A DNA stretch of 64,000 bases from Massilia agri (GCF_024753255.1 NZ_JANUHA010000003.1:124001-188000); one strand, 5' to 3'; shown: positions 1 to 8,621, numbered from the stretch's first letter. The notes: generated from the sequence alone by a model not told the origin. Made by a program: numbers and translations.

Positions 1-592
1 CCAGCGCCAGGTCCTCGACGGCGATGCCGGCGGGGCGATCGCCCGCCATTAGCAGATCGTCCGCTCCCACGCGATAGGCGCCGGTCGGTTCTCCCTGCCC
101 CAGGAAGGCGGGTGGGCTGAGAAAGGTCCAATCCAACTCCGTGTTCCTGCGCAGGATGCCCAGCGCATCGCGCGCGGCCCGTGCGCCCGGCACGATATTC
201 GGCGGCACGTGTCCGGTGAATTCCTCCGTATCGACCAGCTGCACGCCGGGCGCCACGAACAGGCTGCCGGCGCCGCCGACCACCAATAATCGACGCACGC
301 CGGACGCCTCCACGCCACGCTCGATGGCCGCGCTGCCGCGCATGAAGTTCTCGTACAGCGCCGGATCGTTCCAGCCAGGATTGAACGCCGACACCACGGC
401 ATCGTGCCCGCGCACGCCGGCCGCCACCGCGTCCGCGTCGTAGACGTCGGCCACGACCGGGATGAGTCCCGGTTCAGGCGACAGGCGCGCCGCTTCGCGC
501 ACCAGCGCGGTGACCTGGTGGCCGCGTCGCAGCAGCTCTGCGCGCACGGCTGCGCCGACAAATCCGGTGGCGCCGATGAGGGCGATCTTCAT
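1..592 (-). CDS. NAD(P)-binding SDR/NmrA-like oxidoreductase (3' end outside window)
   Basis: The minus strand reads from an ATG at 592 to the window edge with no stop. The N-terminus has the Rossmann dinucleotide motif GATGFVG (residues 7-13), followed by a HQVTALVR stretch typical of NmrA-like, atypical short-chain dehydrogenases that bind NAD(P)H and lack the usual YxxxK site. The gene is divergent from the LysR regulator that starts 100 bp away, and the shared intergenic space holds a palindrome (609-629). Reductase plus divergent LysR is a common stress- or quinone-responsive pair, so regulation by that LysR is inferred. The substrate is unknown. The C-terminus lies beyond position 1. 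Confidence 0.8.
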   Translation of the reverse strand, partial: MKIALIGATGFVGAAVRAELLRRGHQVTALVREAARLSPEPGLIPVVADVYDADAVAAGVRGHDAVVSAFNPGWNDPALYENFMRGSAAIERGVEASGVRRLLVVGGAGSLFVAPGVQLVDTEEFTGHVPPNIVPGARAARDALGILRRNTELDWTFLSPPAFLGQGEPTGAYRVGADDLLMAGDRPAGIAVEDLAL

Positions 593-608
593 GTGTGCTC
601 CTTCTTCA

Positions 609-629
609 ATATCGAAAGCATCACGATAT
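609..629. promoter_or_regulatory. Palindromic site in divergent SDR/LysR promoter region
   Basis: The sequence ATATCG-N9-CGATAT has perfect 6-bp arms and lies between the divergent SDR and LysR starts. Its size and symmetry fit a LysR-type binding site. The function is inferred from position only. Confidence 0.4.
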
Positions 630-691
630 CCGCTTCACGATGCGGCGATAAGCGGGCTAGAATGGCTAGGACTTTGAAGCTGGGCTAACAA

Positions 692-1546
692 ATGAACGAC
701 CTGAAGCTCTACGCCGTCTTCGCCGAGACCGTTGCCGCCGGCTCCATGAGCGCGGCCGCGCGGCGCCTCGGCATGACGCCCTCGGCCGTCAGCCAGTCCA
801 TCCGCGCGCTGGAAAGCGAGACCGGCGTCACCCTGCTGCACCGCTCGACCCGCAAGCTGACGCTCACCGAAGCCGGCCAGCGCTGCCTTCCCCACTGCCA
901 GCGCCTGCTGGACGCGGCCCGCGCCGCATCCGATTCGCTCTTGCAGGCGCGCGACGCACCGAGCGGAGAACTGCGCATCGCCGCGCCCGTCGGCTTCGGC
1001 GCCCACATCGCCGCGGCGCTGGCGCCGGTGCTGGCCGCCTGGCCGCAACTGCGCCTGCACCTGCTGGTGGACGATGCGATGATCGACCTGATCGATGCGC
1101 GCATCGACATCGCGATCCGCGCGGGCCAGCTGCCCGATTCGGACTGGGTTGCCCGTCCCCTGTGCGAACTGGAAATCATCCTGTGCGCCGCGCCAAGCTA
1201 CATCGACAGCCACGGCATGCCGGCGGAACCGGAGGATCTGCAAGCGCACCACTGGCTGGCGTCGCCCCGCGAACCCAATGCCGGCGCGCGCATCGTGAGC
1301 AACAACCAGCTCACCCTGCAGCAGATGTGCGAACAGGGTCTGGGCCTGGCCCGGCTCGCCCATGCGGACGCAGCCCCCGCCCTGGCGCGCGGCGCGCTGG
1401 TGCGGGTGCTTCCCGGCACGCGCCAGTCTTCGCTGCCGGTAACGGCGGTGACGCCCGGCCGCACCGGCGATCCGGCCAAGGTGCGCGTCGCGCTGGACGC
1501 CCTGCGGCGCCATTTCGCCGCGCTCCCGGGTTGCCTTTCCGGCTAG
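692..1546 (+). CDS. LysR family transcriptional regulator
   Basis: A 284-residue protein. The N-terminal winged helix-turn-helix covers about residues 1-60 and carries the LysR signature (SMSAAARRLGMTPSAVSQSI, then LLHRSTRKLTLTEAG). The remainder is a periplasmic-binding-like effector domain. The length is slightly below the usual 290-310. It is transcribed divergently from the SDR oxidoreductase, whose expression it probably controls together with its own. It belongs to the AaeR/DmlR-like group by the look of its HTH. The effector cannot be told from sequence. Confidence 0.9.
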   Translation: MNDLKLYAVFAETVAAGSMSAAARRLGMTPSAVSQSIRALESETGVTLLHRSTRKLTLTEAGQRCLPHCQRLLDAARAASDSLLQARDAPSGELRIAAPVGFGAHIAAALAPVLAAWPQLRLHLLVDDAMIDLIDARIDIAIRAGQLPDSDWVARPLCELEIILCAAPSYIDSHGMPAEPEDLQAHHWLASPREPNAGARIVSNNQLTLQQMCEQGLGLARLAHADAAPALARGALVRVLPGTRQSSLPVTAVTPGRTGDPAKVRVALDALRRHFAALPGCLSG

Positions 1547-1609
1547 CGAACCCGCGCCAAAAGGGGTTATCATCGGCGTTTTACCCAACACCCCTTCCCG
1601 GGACACACC

Positions 1610-2743
1610 ATGTCTATCAAGATCAGCAGCCAGTTCGACGCTGGCGCCATCGAGGTCGTGAACGCCACGAGCGCGAACGCCATCGACCTGAACATCCGCA
1701 AGGATTCGCACGCCGACATCATCCAGTGGTTCTACTTCCGCCTGCAGGGCGCGCAAGGCCAGGCCTGCACCATCCGCTTCCTGAATGCGGGCCAGGCCGC
1801 CTATCCGGCCGGCTGGGAAGGCTACCAGGCGATGGCGAGCTACGACCGCATCAACTGGTTCCGCGTGCCGACCTCCTACGACGGCAAGGTCCTTACCATC
1901 GAGCACACCCCGGGCATGGACAGCGTCTACTACGCCTATTTCGAGCCGTATTCGTGGGAACGCCACCTGGAGCTGCTCGACCGCGCCCAGATGTCCGAGC
2001 ACGTGCGCATGCTGGACCTCGGCTCCACCGTCGACGGCCGCGACCTGAACATGCTGGTGATCGGCGAACCGTCGCCTGAAAAGAAAAAGGTCTGGGTGAT
2101 CGCACGCCAGCACCCGGGCGAGACGATGGCCGAGTGGTTCGTGGAAGGCATGCTCGACGCCCTGCTCGACCCGGCCCACCCCTTTGGCCGCCAGCTCCTG
2201 AAGGAATCGGTGTTCTACGTGGTCCCGAACATGAACCCGGACGGCTCGGTGCGCGGCAACCTGCGCACCAACGCGGCCGGCGCCAACCTGAACCGCGAGT
2301 GGATGAACCCGACCATGGAGCGCAGCCCGGAAGTCTTCCTGGTGCTCAAGAAGATGCACGAAACCGGCGTCGACCTCTGCCTCGACGTGCACGGCGACGA
2401 GGGCCTGCCCTATGTCTTCGTGGCCGGCAGCGAGTCGCTCCCGACCTGGACCGAGGCGCAAGCGGCGCAGCAGAAGCAGTTCATCGACGACTTCAAGATC
2501 GCCAGCCCGGACTTCCAGGACGTGCACGGCTACGGCGCGACGCCGTTCACCGACGAGACCCTGACCATGGGTTCGCCGCACATCACCCACGCCTTCGGCT
2601 GCCTCTCGCTCACCCTGGAACTGCCGTTCAAGGACAACGCCAATGACCCGGATCCGCAGGTCGGCTGGGACGGCGCCCGCAGTGCGCGCCTGGGCGCGGC
2701 GGTACTGCAGCCGGTGCTCAACGCGGTCCGCGCGCTGAAATGA
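1610..2743 (+). CDS. M14 family zinc carboxypeptidase, cytosolic (CCP/Nna1-like)
   Basis: A 377-residue metallopeptidase with no signal peptide. The N-terminal part (about 1-130) is the beta-sandwich domain that precedes the catalytic domain in cytosolic carboxypeptidases. The catalytic domain has the zinc ligands H168 and E171 in the HPGE motif, the third ligand H261 in LDVHGDE, the NMNPDG and NLNREW substrate-binding motifs, and the catalytic glutamate E337 in TLELPFKD. All key residues are present, so it should be active. Eukaryotic relatives remove C-terminal glutamates; bacterial substrates are mostly unknown. The last four bases overlap the start of the next small gene, so the two are probably translated together. 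Confidence 0.88.
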   Translation: MSIKISSQFDAGAIEVVNATSANAIDLNIRKDSHADIIQWFYFRLQGAQGQACTIRFLNAGQAAYPAGWEGYQAMASYDRINWFRVPTSYDGKVLTIEHTPGMDSVYYAYFEPYSWERHLELLDRAQMSEHVRMLDLGSTVDGRDLNMLVIGEPSPEKKKVWVIARQHPGETMAEWFVEGMLDALLDPAHPFGRQLLKESVFYVVPNMNPDGSVRGNLRTNAAGANLNREWMNPTMERSPEVFLVLKKMHETGVDLCLDVHGDEGLPYVFVAGSESLPTWTEAQAAQQKQFIDDFKIASPDFQDVHGYGATPFTDETLTMGSPHITHAFGCLSLTLELPFKDNANDPDPQVGWDGARSARLGAAVLQPVLNAVRALK

Positions 2744-2976
2744 GCGTCTTCTCCGCTCCCGTCTTCGACGCCACCGTGGTGTTCGAGGGCCAGGAACTGT
2801 TCAAGGGCCGCGGCGCGGCCCAGACCTGGGCCGAGAAAGTGGCGAAGGAACTCGAGACCGAGGTGACGGTCGAGAAGATCGGCACCGGCTGGGCGTTGAA
2901 GGCGACGGTCGATGGCGAGCCGCGCAGCTGGGGCATCTACGGCCAGCGGCTCAGCCGGATCGAGCAGGCCGGCTGA
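2740..2976 (+). CDS. Small hypothetical protein coupled to M14 peptidase
   Basis: A 78-residue acidic protein whose ATG overlaps the stop of the carboxypeptidase gene (ATGA). It has no signal peptide, membrane segment or cysteine. It looks like a compact alpha/beta fold, with a helix around AAQTWAEKVAKELE followed by two strands. I do not recognise a family. Translational coupling suggests it works with the upstream M14 enzyme, for example as a partner or regulator, but this is inference. A terminator hairpin follows within about 30 bp and ends the unit. Confidence 0.7.
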   Translation: MSVFSAPVFDATVVFEGQELFKGRGAAQTWAEKVAKELETEVTVEKIGTGWALKATVDGEPRSWGIYGQRLSRIEQAG

Positions 2977-3002
2977 CCGGCCGGAATCTGTGCACTATGG
3001 AA

Positions 3003-3027
3003 CGCTCCGCCCCTGGCGGGGCGTTTT
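3003..3027 (+). terminator. Rho-independent terminator after M14 unit
   Basis: Stem CGCCCC/GGGGCG with a TGGC loop (3008-3023), followed directly by TTTT. It sits 30 bp past the stop at 2976. Confidence 0.75.
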
Positions 3028-3135
3028 CACATGCCCGCAGCATGATCGGCAATTCAATGCCGTCTTTGTTGGACATGACTAGCGGTTTCAGGCGATTTCG
3101 CGAACCGGGTGCCGTTCCTGCCTTACGGCTGAGAA

Positions 3136-3561
3136 TTACGGCTGAGGATAGCGGGCGCGCGTGGTGGCGGTGGCGTGGACCAGCATGGCTTCCAACACCT
3201 GCTGGTCGACGTCCTCGAGCCGGCGCAGGTAGAGGCAGGCCTTGCCCATTTTGTGCCTGCCGAGCCTGTCACGCATGGCCTCTAGCTGCGCATCGTCGCA
3301 GGAAAGATAAACGCTGATGTCGCCCTTGCGCGAGGAGAAGCCAATCAACGGCGCATCGCCTTCGCGGCCGCTGTCGTAGCGGTAGTGGTAGCTGCCAAAA
3401 CCCACGATGCTGCCGCCCCACATCACGGGCGGCGCGCCGGCCAGGCGTTCCATCATGGCAGTAATACGCTCGCAATCCTGGCGGCGCACCGGGTCTTCAA
3501 TGGCGTCCAGGTAAGCCCGGACGCTGGCATCGGTTGGAACCGTCTTGTTCTGGCTGGCCAT
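3136..3561 (-). CDS. DUF1801-domain protein
   Basis: A 141-residue protein. The ATG at 3561 (MASQNKT) was chosen because longer starts would run into the upstream gene that ends at 3575. The sequence has the DUF1801/YdhG-like pattern: VRAYLDAIEDPVRRQDCERI, a PVMWGGSIVGFG core, the hydrophobic strand of the IGFSSRKGDISVYL segment, and a C-terminal GKACLYLRRLEDVD segment. Members are small cytosolic proteins of unknown biochemical role. It follows the 79-residue gene with a 13-bp gap, so the two probably share a transcript. Confidence 0.8.
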   Translation of the reverse strand: MASQNKTVPTDASVRAYLDAIEDPVRRQDCERITAMMERLAGAPPVMWGGSIVGFGSYHYRYDSGREGDAPLIGFSSRKGDISVYLSCDDAQLEAMRDRLGRHKMGKACLYLRRLEDVDQQVLEAMLVHATATTRARYPQP

Positions 3562-3574
3562 GGCCGGCGCAGTG

Positions 3575-3814
3575 TCAGAGTTCCACGCCCAGGTGCTTGC
3601 CGACCCAGGCATTCGCATCCTCGACGGTATCGAAATGCAGGGTCGCGATGGCCGTCTTGTCGGGAGCCAGGAAGGTGGTGTAGACCTTGCGGCTGTCGTT
3701 GCCCGAGCTGAGCAGGTCGGACTGCTGGGACAGCTCGACGGTGGCGACGAGGTCGAGGTTGAGCAGCACGGTCTTCTGGCTGTTTTCCTTGTCGATGCGG
3801 ACGAATTTGCTCAT
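3575..3814 (-). CDS. Small hypothetical protein
   Basis: A 79-residue cytosolic protein beginning MSKFVRIDKENSQKTVLLNL. It has alternating strands and a C-terminal helix (DTVEDANAWVGKHLG). No family is recognised. The pattern of short strands followed by an amphipathic helix resembles small beta-sheet proteins that bind another protein or a nucleic acid, but no motif supports a function. It lies between pmbA (11-bp gap) and the DUF1801 gene and is probably cotranscribed with both. Confidence 0.65.
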   Translation of the reverse strand: MSKFVRIDKENSQKTVLLNLDLVATVELSQQSDLLSSGNDSRKVYTTFLAPDKTAIATLHFDTVEDANAWVGKHLGVEL

Positions 3815-3825
3815 GTGTGTTCCTT

Positions 3826-5190
3826 TCAGCTGCCGGCGATGACCATTTTCTCGATCAGGATCGAGCCGGTCTGCTTGTTGCCGCGGGTGAGGACGTCGTT
3901 ACCGACGGCCACGATCTGTTGGAACATTTCGCGCATATTGCCCGCGATGGTGATTTCCTCGACCGGGTACTGGATCACGCCGTTCTCGACCCAGTAGCCG
4001 GACGCGCCGCGCGAATAGTCGCCGGTGACGTAGTTCACGCCCTGCCCCATCAGTTCGGTGACGAGCAGGCCGGTGCCCATCTTGCGCAGCATGCCTTCGA
4101 AATCGTCGGCACGTTTGGTCTGGGTCGAGACGATGTCCAGGTTGTGCGAGCCGCCGGCATTGCCGGTGGTCTGCATGCCCAGCTTGCGCGCCGAATAGGA
4201 GGACAGGAAATAACCCTGCAGCACGCCCTTGTCGATGACCTTGCGGCGGGTGGTGCGCACGCCTTCCTCGTCGAACGGCGCCGAACCGACCGCGCCGATC
4301 AGGTGCGGGTCTTCGACGATGTTGATGTGCTCCGGGAAGATCTGCTTGCCGAGCGAATCGAGGAGGAAGGTCGACTTGCGGTACAGCGCGCCGCCCGACA
4401 CGGCCTGGACGAAGGCGCCCAGCAGGCCGGCGGCCAGCGGCGCCTCGAACAGCACCGGGCAGGTGCGGGTGTCGAGCTTGCGGGCGTTCAGGCGCGCCAG
4501 CGCGCGCTCGGCGGCGTAGCGGCCGACCAGCTCCGGCCTGGACAGCTTCTTCGGGTCGCGCGCCGAGGTGTACCAGTCGTCGCGCTGCATCTTGTTGCCG
4601 CGGCCGGCGATCGGCGCGACGGAAATCGTGTGGCGCGAGAAGGGGTAGCCGCCGATGAAGCCGCGCGTGTTGGCGCCGACGAAATGCGACTGCTGCACGT
4701 AGACGCTGGCGCCCTCGCTGTTGGTGATGCGCGGGTCGACCTCGAAGGCCGCGTTCTCGCAGCGCTGGGCCAGTTCGACGGCTTCCTCGGTACTGATCTG
4801 CCAGGGATAGAACAGGCGCAGGTCGCGCGGACTGGTTTCCAGCAGATCCGCGTCCGGCAGGCCGGCGCAGTCGTCCTCGGCGGTGAAACGGGCGATGTTC
4901 CAGGCCGCCTCCACGGTGTCCTTCAGCGATTTGCTGGAGAAGTCCGAGGTGTTGGCATTGCCGCGGCGCTGGCCGTAATACACGGTGACGCCGATACCCT
5001 TGTCCTTGTTCTGCTCGATGGTCTCGATCTTGCCTTTACGCACAGAAACCGACAGGCCGCTGCCTTCGCTGATCTCGACCGAGGCGTCAGTGGCGCCCTG
5101 CTCTTTTGCGAACGCCAGGACGTCGCGGGCGAGCTGTTTCAGCTGGTCCTGCGTATGGGTGAAAGCAGAGGTGATCGCGGAGTCGTTCAT
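3826..5190 (-). CDS. pmbA: Metalloprotease PmbA/TldE
   Basis: A 454-residue protein, close to the 450 of E. coli PmbA. The start was set at MNDSAIT (5190). The N-terminal region carries DVLAFAKEQGATDASVEIS, typical of the TldD/PmbA family. The C-terminal part has the conserved GMLRKMGTGLLVTELMGQGVN-type segment, the GDYSRGASGYWVENG motif and the final AGNMREM stretch. PmbA (TldE) forms a heterodimer with TldD that cleaves unfolded peptides, as in microcin B17 maturation and CcdA turnover. The zinc HEXXH motif belongs to TldD, not PmbA, and is absent here as expected. It is divergent from darP, a conserved arrangement in betaproteobacteria. Confidence 0.93.
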   Translation of the reverse strand: MNDSAITSAFTHTQDQLKQLARDVLAFAKEQGATDASVEISEGSGLSVSVRKGKIETIEQNKDKGIGVTVYYGQRRGNANTSDFSSKSLKDTVEAAWNIARFTAEDDCAGLPDADLLETSPRDLRLFYPWQISTEEAVELAQRCENAAFEVDPRITNSEGASVYVQQSHFVGANTRGFIGGYPFSRHTISVAPIAGRGNKMQRDDWYTSARDPKKLSRPELVGRYAAERALARLNARKLDTRTCPVLFEAPLAAGLLGAFVQAVSGGALYRKSTFLLDSLGKQIFPEHINIVEDPHLIGAVGSAPFDEEGVRTTRRKVIDKGVLQGYFLSSYSARKLGMQTTGNAGGSHNLDIVSTQTKRADDFEGMLRKMGTGLLVTELMGQGVNYVTGDYSRGASGYWVENGVIQYPVEEITIAGNMREMFQQIVAVGNDVLTRGNKQTGSILIEKMVIAGS

Positions 5191-5297
5191 GTCGTGTTTT
5201 TCGTAGCTCGCCCTAAAACAGTTATCATAGCAGCCGTTTACAGATTTCACTGACCGGCTCCACGCCAATCGGATCAATCCGAGTCAATCCATAGATT

Positions 5298-5900
5298 ATG
5301 CCTAATCCAAACCGCGGCTCCGTCGGCTTCCAGTCCAACGAGTTCGACCAAGAATACGAACGTCCTTCCAAGTCCGAGGCCAAGCGCCAGTCGAACGAGC
5401 TCCAGAAGCTCGGCGAACAGCTGGTCGAGGCGCCGCGCGACCGCGTCAAGCGCGTCGAGATGCCCGAAGACGTCAAGGAAGCCATCCTCACCTGCCAGAC
5501 CATCACCAACCACGAGGGCCGCCGCCGCGCCCTGCAGTTCGTGGGCAAGAAGATGCGCACGCTGGACGAGGAAGAGGTCGAGGTCATCAAACGCACCATC
5601 GAGGGCTGGAAAGGCGCCTCGAAGGCCGAAACCGCGGCCCTGCACGCGCTCGAGCGCCGCCGCGAGAAGCTCCTTGCCGACGACAAGGCCCTGACCCAGC
5701 TGCTGGAAGAGCACCCGCAACTCGACGTGCAGCAGCTGCGCACCCTGATCCGCAATGCGCGCAAGGAGCAGGCGGAGAACAAGCCGCCCAAGGCCTACCG
5801 CGAGATCTTCCAGATCCTGAAGGACCTGGGCAAGAAGCCGAAGCAGGCGGCAAGCGACGACGAGGAAGAACCGGTCGAAGATGAATCCGACGACGAATGA
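5298..5900 (+). CDS. darP: Ribosome biogenesis factor DarP/YjgA (DUF615)
   Basis: A 200-residue, highly charged helical protein. The KSEAKRQSNELQKLGEQLVE opening, the later HEGRRRALQFVGKKMR segment and the AYREIFQ stretch near the end match the DUF615/YjgA family. YjgA associates with late 50S ribosomal precursors. The acidic tail (DDEEEPVEDESDDE) is low-complexity. The gene is divergent from pmbA and its last 20 bp overlap mog, so darP and mog probably form one transcript. Confidence 0.92.
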   Translation: MPNPNRGSVGFQSNEFDQEYERPSKSEAKRQSNELQKLGEQLVEAPRDRVKRVEMPEDVKEAILTCQTITNHEGRRRALQFVGKKMRTLDEEEVEVIKRTIEGWKGASKAETAALHALERRREKLLADDKALTQLLEEHPQLDVQQLRTLIRNARKEQAENKPPKAYREIFQILKDLGKKPKQAASDDEEEPVEDESDDE

Positions 5901-6513
5901 TCCGGAACTGGCGCATCAAGAGCTGATCATCGGCCTGGTGTCGGTCTCGGACCGCGCCAGCGGCGGCGTCTACGAGGACAAGGGCATCCCGGCCCTGTCC
6001 GACTGGCTGGCCCAGGCGATCACCACGCCATTTCGGCTCGAAACCCGTTTGATCCCCGACGAACGCGCGGAGATCGAGCGCACCCTCGTCGACCTGGTCG
6101 ACAACGCCCGCTGCCACCTCGTGCTCACCACCGGCGGCACCGGTCCCGCGCGGCGCGACGTCACGCCGGAAGCGACCGTTGCCGTCGGGACGAAGGAAAT
6201 GCCGGGCTTCGGCGAGCAGATGCGCCAGATCAGCCTGCGCTTCGTGCCGACCGCGATCCTGTCGCGCCAGACGGCCGTGATCCGTGAAACGCCGGACCAC
6301 GCGGCCCTGATCATGAACCTGCCGGGCCAGCCGAAGTCGATCAAGGAAACGCTGGAAGGCCTGAAGGACGATGCCGGCAATGTGGTGGTCGGCGGCATCT
6401 TCGCCGCGGTCCCCTACTGCATCGACCTCATTGGCGGCCCGTACATGGAAACCAACCCCCTTGTCAGCAAGACCTTCCGCCCGAAGTCGGCGCTGCGTCC
6501 TCCTGCGGCATAA
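5881..6513 (+). CDS. mog: Molybdopterin adenylyltransferase
   Basis: A 210-residue protein of the MoaB/Mog fold. It has the VSVSDRASGGVYEDKG N-terminal motif, the TTGGTGPARRDVTPEA signature that binds the pterin phosphate, and a C-terminal NLPGQPKSIKETL segment. Mog adenylates molybdopterin with ATP to prepare it for molybdate insertion in Moco synthesis. It starts inside the end of darP (20-bp overlap). The full-length N-terminal extension relative to E. coli Mog (195 residues) is modest. Confidence 0.93.
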   Translation: MNPTTNDPELAHQELIIGLVSVSDRASGGVYEDKGIPALSDWLAQAITTPFRLETRLIPDERAEIERTLVDLVDNARCHLVLTTGGTGPARRDVTPEATVAVGTKEMPGFGEQMRQISLRFVPTAILSRQTAVIRETPDHAALIMNLPGQPKSIKETLEGLKDDAGNVVVGGIFAAVPYCIDLIGGPYMETNPLVSKTFRPKSALRPPAA

Positions 6514-6525
6514 AAGGAATACCGA

Positions 6526-7194
6526 ATGACCCAACTGCTGGAAAACATCGAGATCGAAACCGCGCCGAACCCGGAAGTCGCGGTCATCTGGCTGCACGGC
6601 CTGGGCGCGGACGGCAACGATTTCGTGCCGCTGGTGAACGAGCTGGACTTATCAAGCCTGCCGGGCATCCGCTTCGTCTTCCCGCATGCGAAGACCATGC
6701 CCGTGACGATCAACGGCGGCTACGTGATGCGCGCCTGGTACGACATCAGCAACGCAGACCTGAGCCGCCGCGAGGACGAAGGCGGCCTGCGCGCCTCGCA
6801 GCGCGACGTGGAAGCCCTGATCGCCCGCGAGAAGGCGCGCGGCATTCCCGCCTCGCGCATCATCCTGGCCGGCTTCTCGCAGGGCTGCGCGATGACGCTG
6901 CAGACCGGCATGCGCCATCCCGAAAAACTGGCGGGCATGCTGTGCCTGTCGGGCTACCTGCCGCTGGCCGGCGTGGCCGCCGCCGAGCGCAGCGCCGAAA
7001 GCCTGGCCACGCCGGTCTTCATGGCCCACGGCACCCACGACAATGTCGTGCCTTTCGTGCGCGCGCAGCAGTCGGCGCAGGTGCTCAAGGAGCTGGGTTA
7101 CCAGGTCGAGTGGCACGAGTACACGATGCAGCACTCGCTGTGCCTGGAAGAGGTGCAGGATATCTCGAAGTGGATCCGCAAGGTGCTGTCGTAG
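6526..7194 (+). CDS. Carboxylesterase, alpha/beta hydrolase (phospholipase/carboxylesterase family)
   Basis: A 222-residue cytosolic serine hydrolase. The triad is visible: nucleophile S118 in GFSQG, aspartate D172 in HGTHDNVVP, and histidine H203 in MQHSLC. The IWLHGLGADGNDF motif near the N-terminus supplies the oxyanion hole. Family members hydrolyse short-chain esters or act on acyl groups; the physiological substrate is unknown. It follows mog by 12 bp and is probably in the same transcript. The TAG stop lies inside the left end of the REPIN-like repeat (7191-7299), so the repeat defines the C-terminus. Confidence 0.88.
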   Translation: MTQLLENIEIETAPNPEVAVIWLHGLGADGNDFVPLVNELDLSSLPGIRFVFPHAKTMPVTINGGYVMRAWYDISNADLSRREDEGGLRASQRDVEALIAREKARGIPASRIILAGFSQGCAMTLQTGMRHPEKLAGMLCLSGYLPLAGVAAAERSAESLATPVFMAHGTHDNVVPFVRAQQSAQVLKELGYQVEWHEYTMQHSLCLEEVQDISKWIRKVLS

Positions 7195-7299
7195 GGTGTT
7201 CGGCTTCGCCGAACGCGCGTTCAAATCACATGTGAATTGATGCACCGCGTCTAACCATCGTCGGTTTGAACGCGCGGTCGGCAGAGCCGACCACCCTAC
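7191..7299. repeat. REPIN-like inverted REP doublet, copy 1
   Basis: Two inverted copies of a REP-type unit face each other. The left unit starts GTAGGGTG, then a TTCGGC-ttc-GCCGAA hairpin, then CGCGCGTTCAAA. The right unit is its near reverse complement and ends CACCCTAC. The unit consensus is GTAGGGTGG, a short GC hairpin, then GCGCGTTCAA. The doublet fills the gap between two convergent genes and its outer ends supply the TAG stops of both. A second copy is at 63094-63201. Confidence 0.8.
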
Positions 7300-8621
7300 G
7301 AATTCAAGGCCGCCTCCACCGCATCGGATAGCCGCGACACGATCTCCGAGAGGTCCGCCGCCGTCGCAATGAAGGGCGGCGCCAGCAGCACGTGGTCCCC
7401 ATGCTGCCCATCGATGGTCCCGCCCATCGGATACACCATCAAGCCGTTCTCCATCGCCTTGGCCTTGATCGCCGCATGCAGCCTGCGCTCCGGCGGGAAG
7501 GGCGTCTTGCTGGCGCGGTCCTGCACGAACTCCAGCGCCAGCAGCAGCCCGCGTCCGCGGATGTCGCCCACGTGCTCGTGCACCCCGAAGACGTCGCCCG
7601 GCATGCGCCGCAGGGTCGCGCCGCGGCTGCGCACCCGCCCCAGCAGGTCGTCGCGCTCGATCACATTTTGTACTTCCAGTGCGGCCGCCGCAGCGACAGG
7701 ATGGCCGATATAGGTGTGCCCGTGCTGGAATACGCCGCTGCCCTTGCGCAGGCAGTCGGCGATGGTCTGGTGCGCCAGCACCGCGCCGATCGGCTGGTAG
7801 CCCGCGGCCAGGCCCTTGGCCACGGCGATGATGTCCGGCGCCACGCCGTCCTGCTCGATCGCGTACATGGTGCCGGTGCGGCCCATTCCGCACATCACCT
7901 CGTCGGCGATGAGGAGGATGCGGTAGCGGTCGCAGATCTCGCGCACGCCCTGAAAGTAGCCGGGGGTCGGCGGAATCGCGCCGCCGGTCGCGCCCACCAC
8001 GGGTTCGGCGACAAAAGCGATGATGTTCTCCGGCCCGGCCTCCAGGATGCGGGTTTCCAGCTCGTCGAGCAGGCCCGCGGTGTAGTCGTCGACGCTCTGG
8101 TGGGCGGCGCGGCCGCGGTATTCGTAGCAGGCGGAGACGCGCACCGTGTCCATCAGCAGCGGCGCGAAGTCGCGCCGGCGCCACTCGTTGCCGCCCACCG
8201 CGAGGGCGCCGAGGGTGTTGCCGTGGTAGCTCTGGCGGCGCGCCATGAAGAGCTTCCTCTGCGGCTCGCCCGCCTCCACCCAGTACTGGCGCGCCAGCTT
8301 GAGCGCCGTCTCCATCGCTTCCGATCCGCCCGAGACCAGGTAGACGGCGCCGATATCCTGCGGCGCGCCGGCAATCAGGCGGTCAGCCAGCTCCTCGGCC
8401 GCGTCGGTAGTGAAGAAGCCGGTGTGGGCGTAGGCGACCTTGTCGATCTGGCGGTGCATGGCGGCGATCACGTCCGGATGGCCGTGGCCGAGCGAGGACA
8501 CGGCCGCGCCGCCGCTGGCATCGATGTAGACGCGGCCGGCTTTGTCGCGGATGCGGATGCCGTCGGCTGCCACCGCGGTCGGCGGCACCTGGCGCAAATT
8601 GCGATGGAGGATGTGGCTCAT
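7296..8621 (-). CDS. Class III aminotransferase (aspartate aminotransferase family)
   Basis: A 441-residue PLP enzyme starting at MSHILHRN (8621), preceded by an AGGGAG ribosome site. It carries the class III features: SGGSEAMETALKLARQYW (phosphate and PLP contact), LLIADEVMCGMGRTG (the aspartate that pairs with the pyridine nitrogen), and the PLP lysine in IAVAKGLAAGYQP. Family members use omega-amino acids, diamines or similar amines as donor; the exact substrate is not evident. It is divergent from the CMD-family gene (112-bp gap). Its TAG stop is provided by the right end of the REPIN-like repeat. Confidence 0.88.
   Translation of the reverse strand: MSHILHRNLRQVPPTAVAADGIRIRDKAGRVYIDASGGAAVSSLGHGHPDVIAAMHRQIDKVAYAHTGFFTTDAAEELADRLIAGAPQDIGAVYLVSGGSEAMETALKLARQYWVEAGEPQRKLFMARRQSYHGNTLGALAVGGNEWRRRDFAPLLMDTVRVSACYEYRGRAAHQSVDDYTAGLLDELETRILEAGPENIIAFVAEPVVGATGGAIPPTPGYFQGVREICDRYRILLIADEVMCGMGRTGTMYAIEQDGVAPDIIAVAKGLAAGYQPIGAVLAHQTIADCLRKGSGVFQHGHTYIGHPVAAAAALEVQNVIERDDLLGRVRSRGATLRRMPGDVFGVHEHVGDIRGRGLLLALEFVQDRASKTPFPPERRLHAAIKAKAMENGLMVYPMGGTIDGQHGDHVLLAPPFIATAADLSEIVSRLSDAVEAALNS

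Noticed and set aside
635..2590. A 651-residue open frame on the minus strand opposite the LysR and M14 genes
   Set aside because: It is a shadow frame caused by GC-rich codons of well-supported plus-strand genes and has no recognisable domain.
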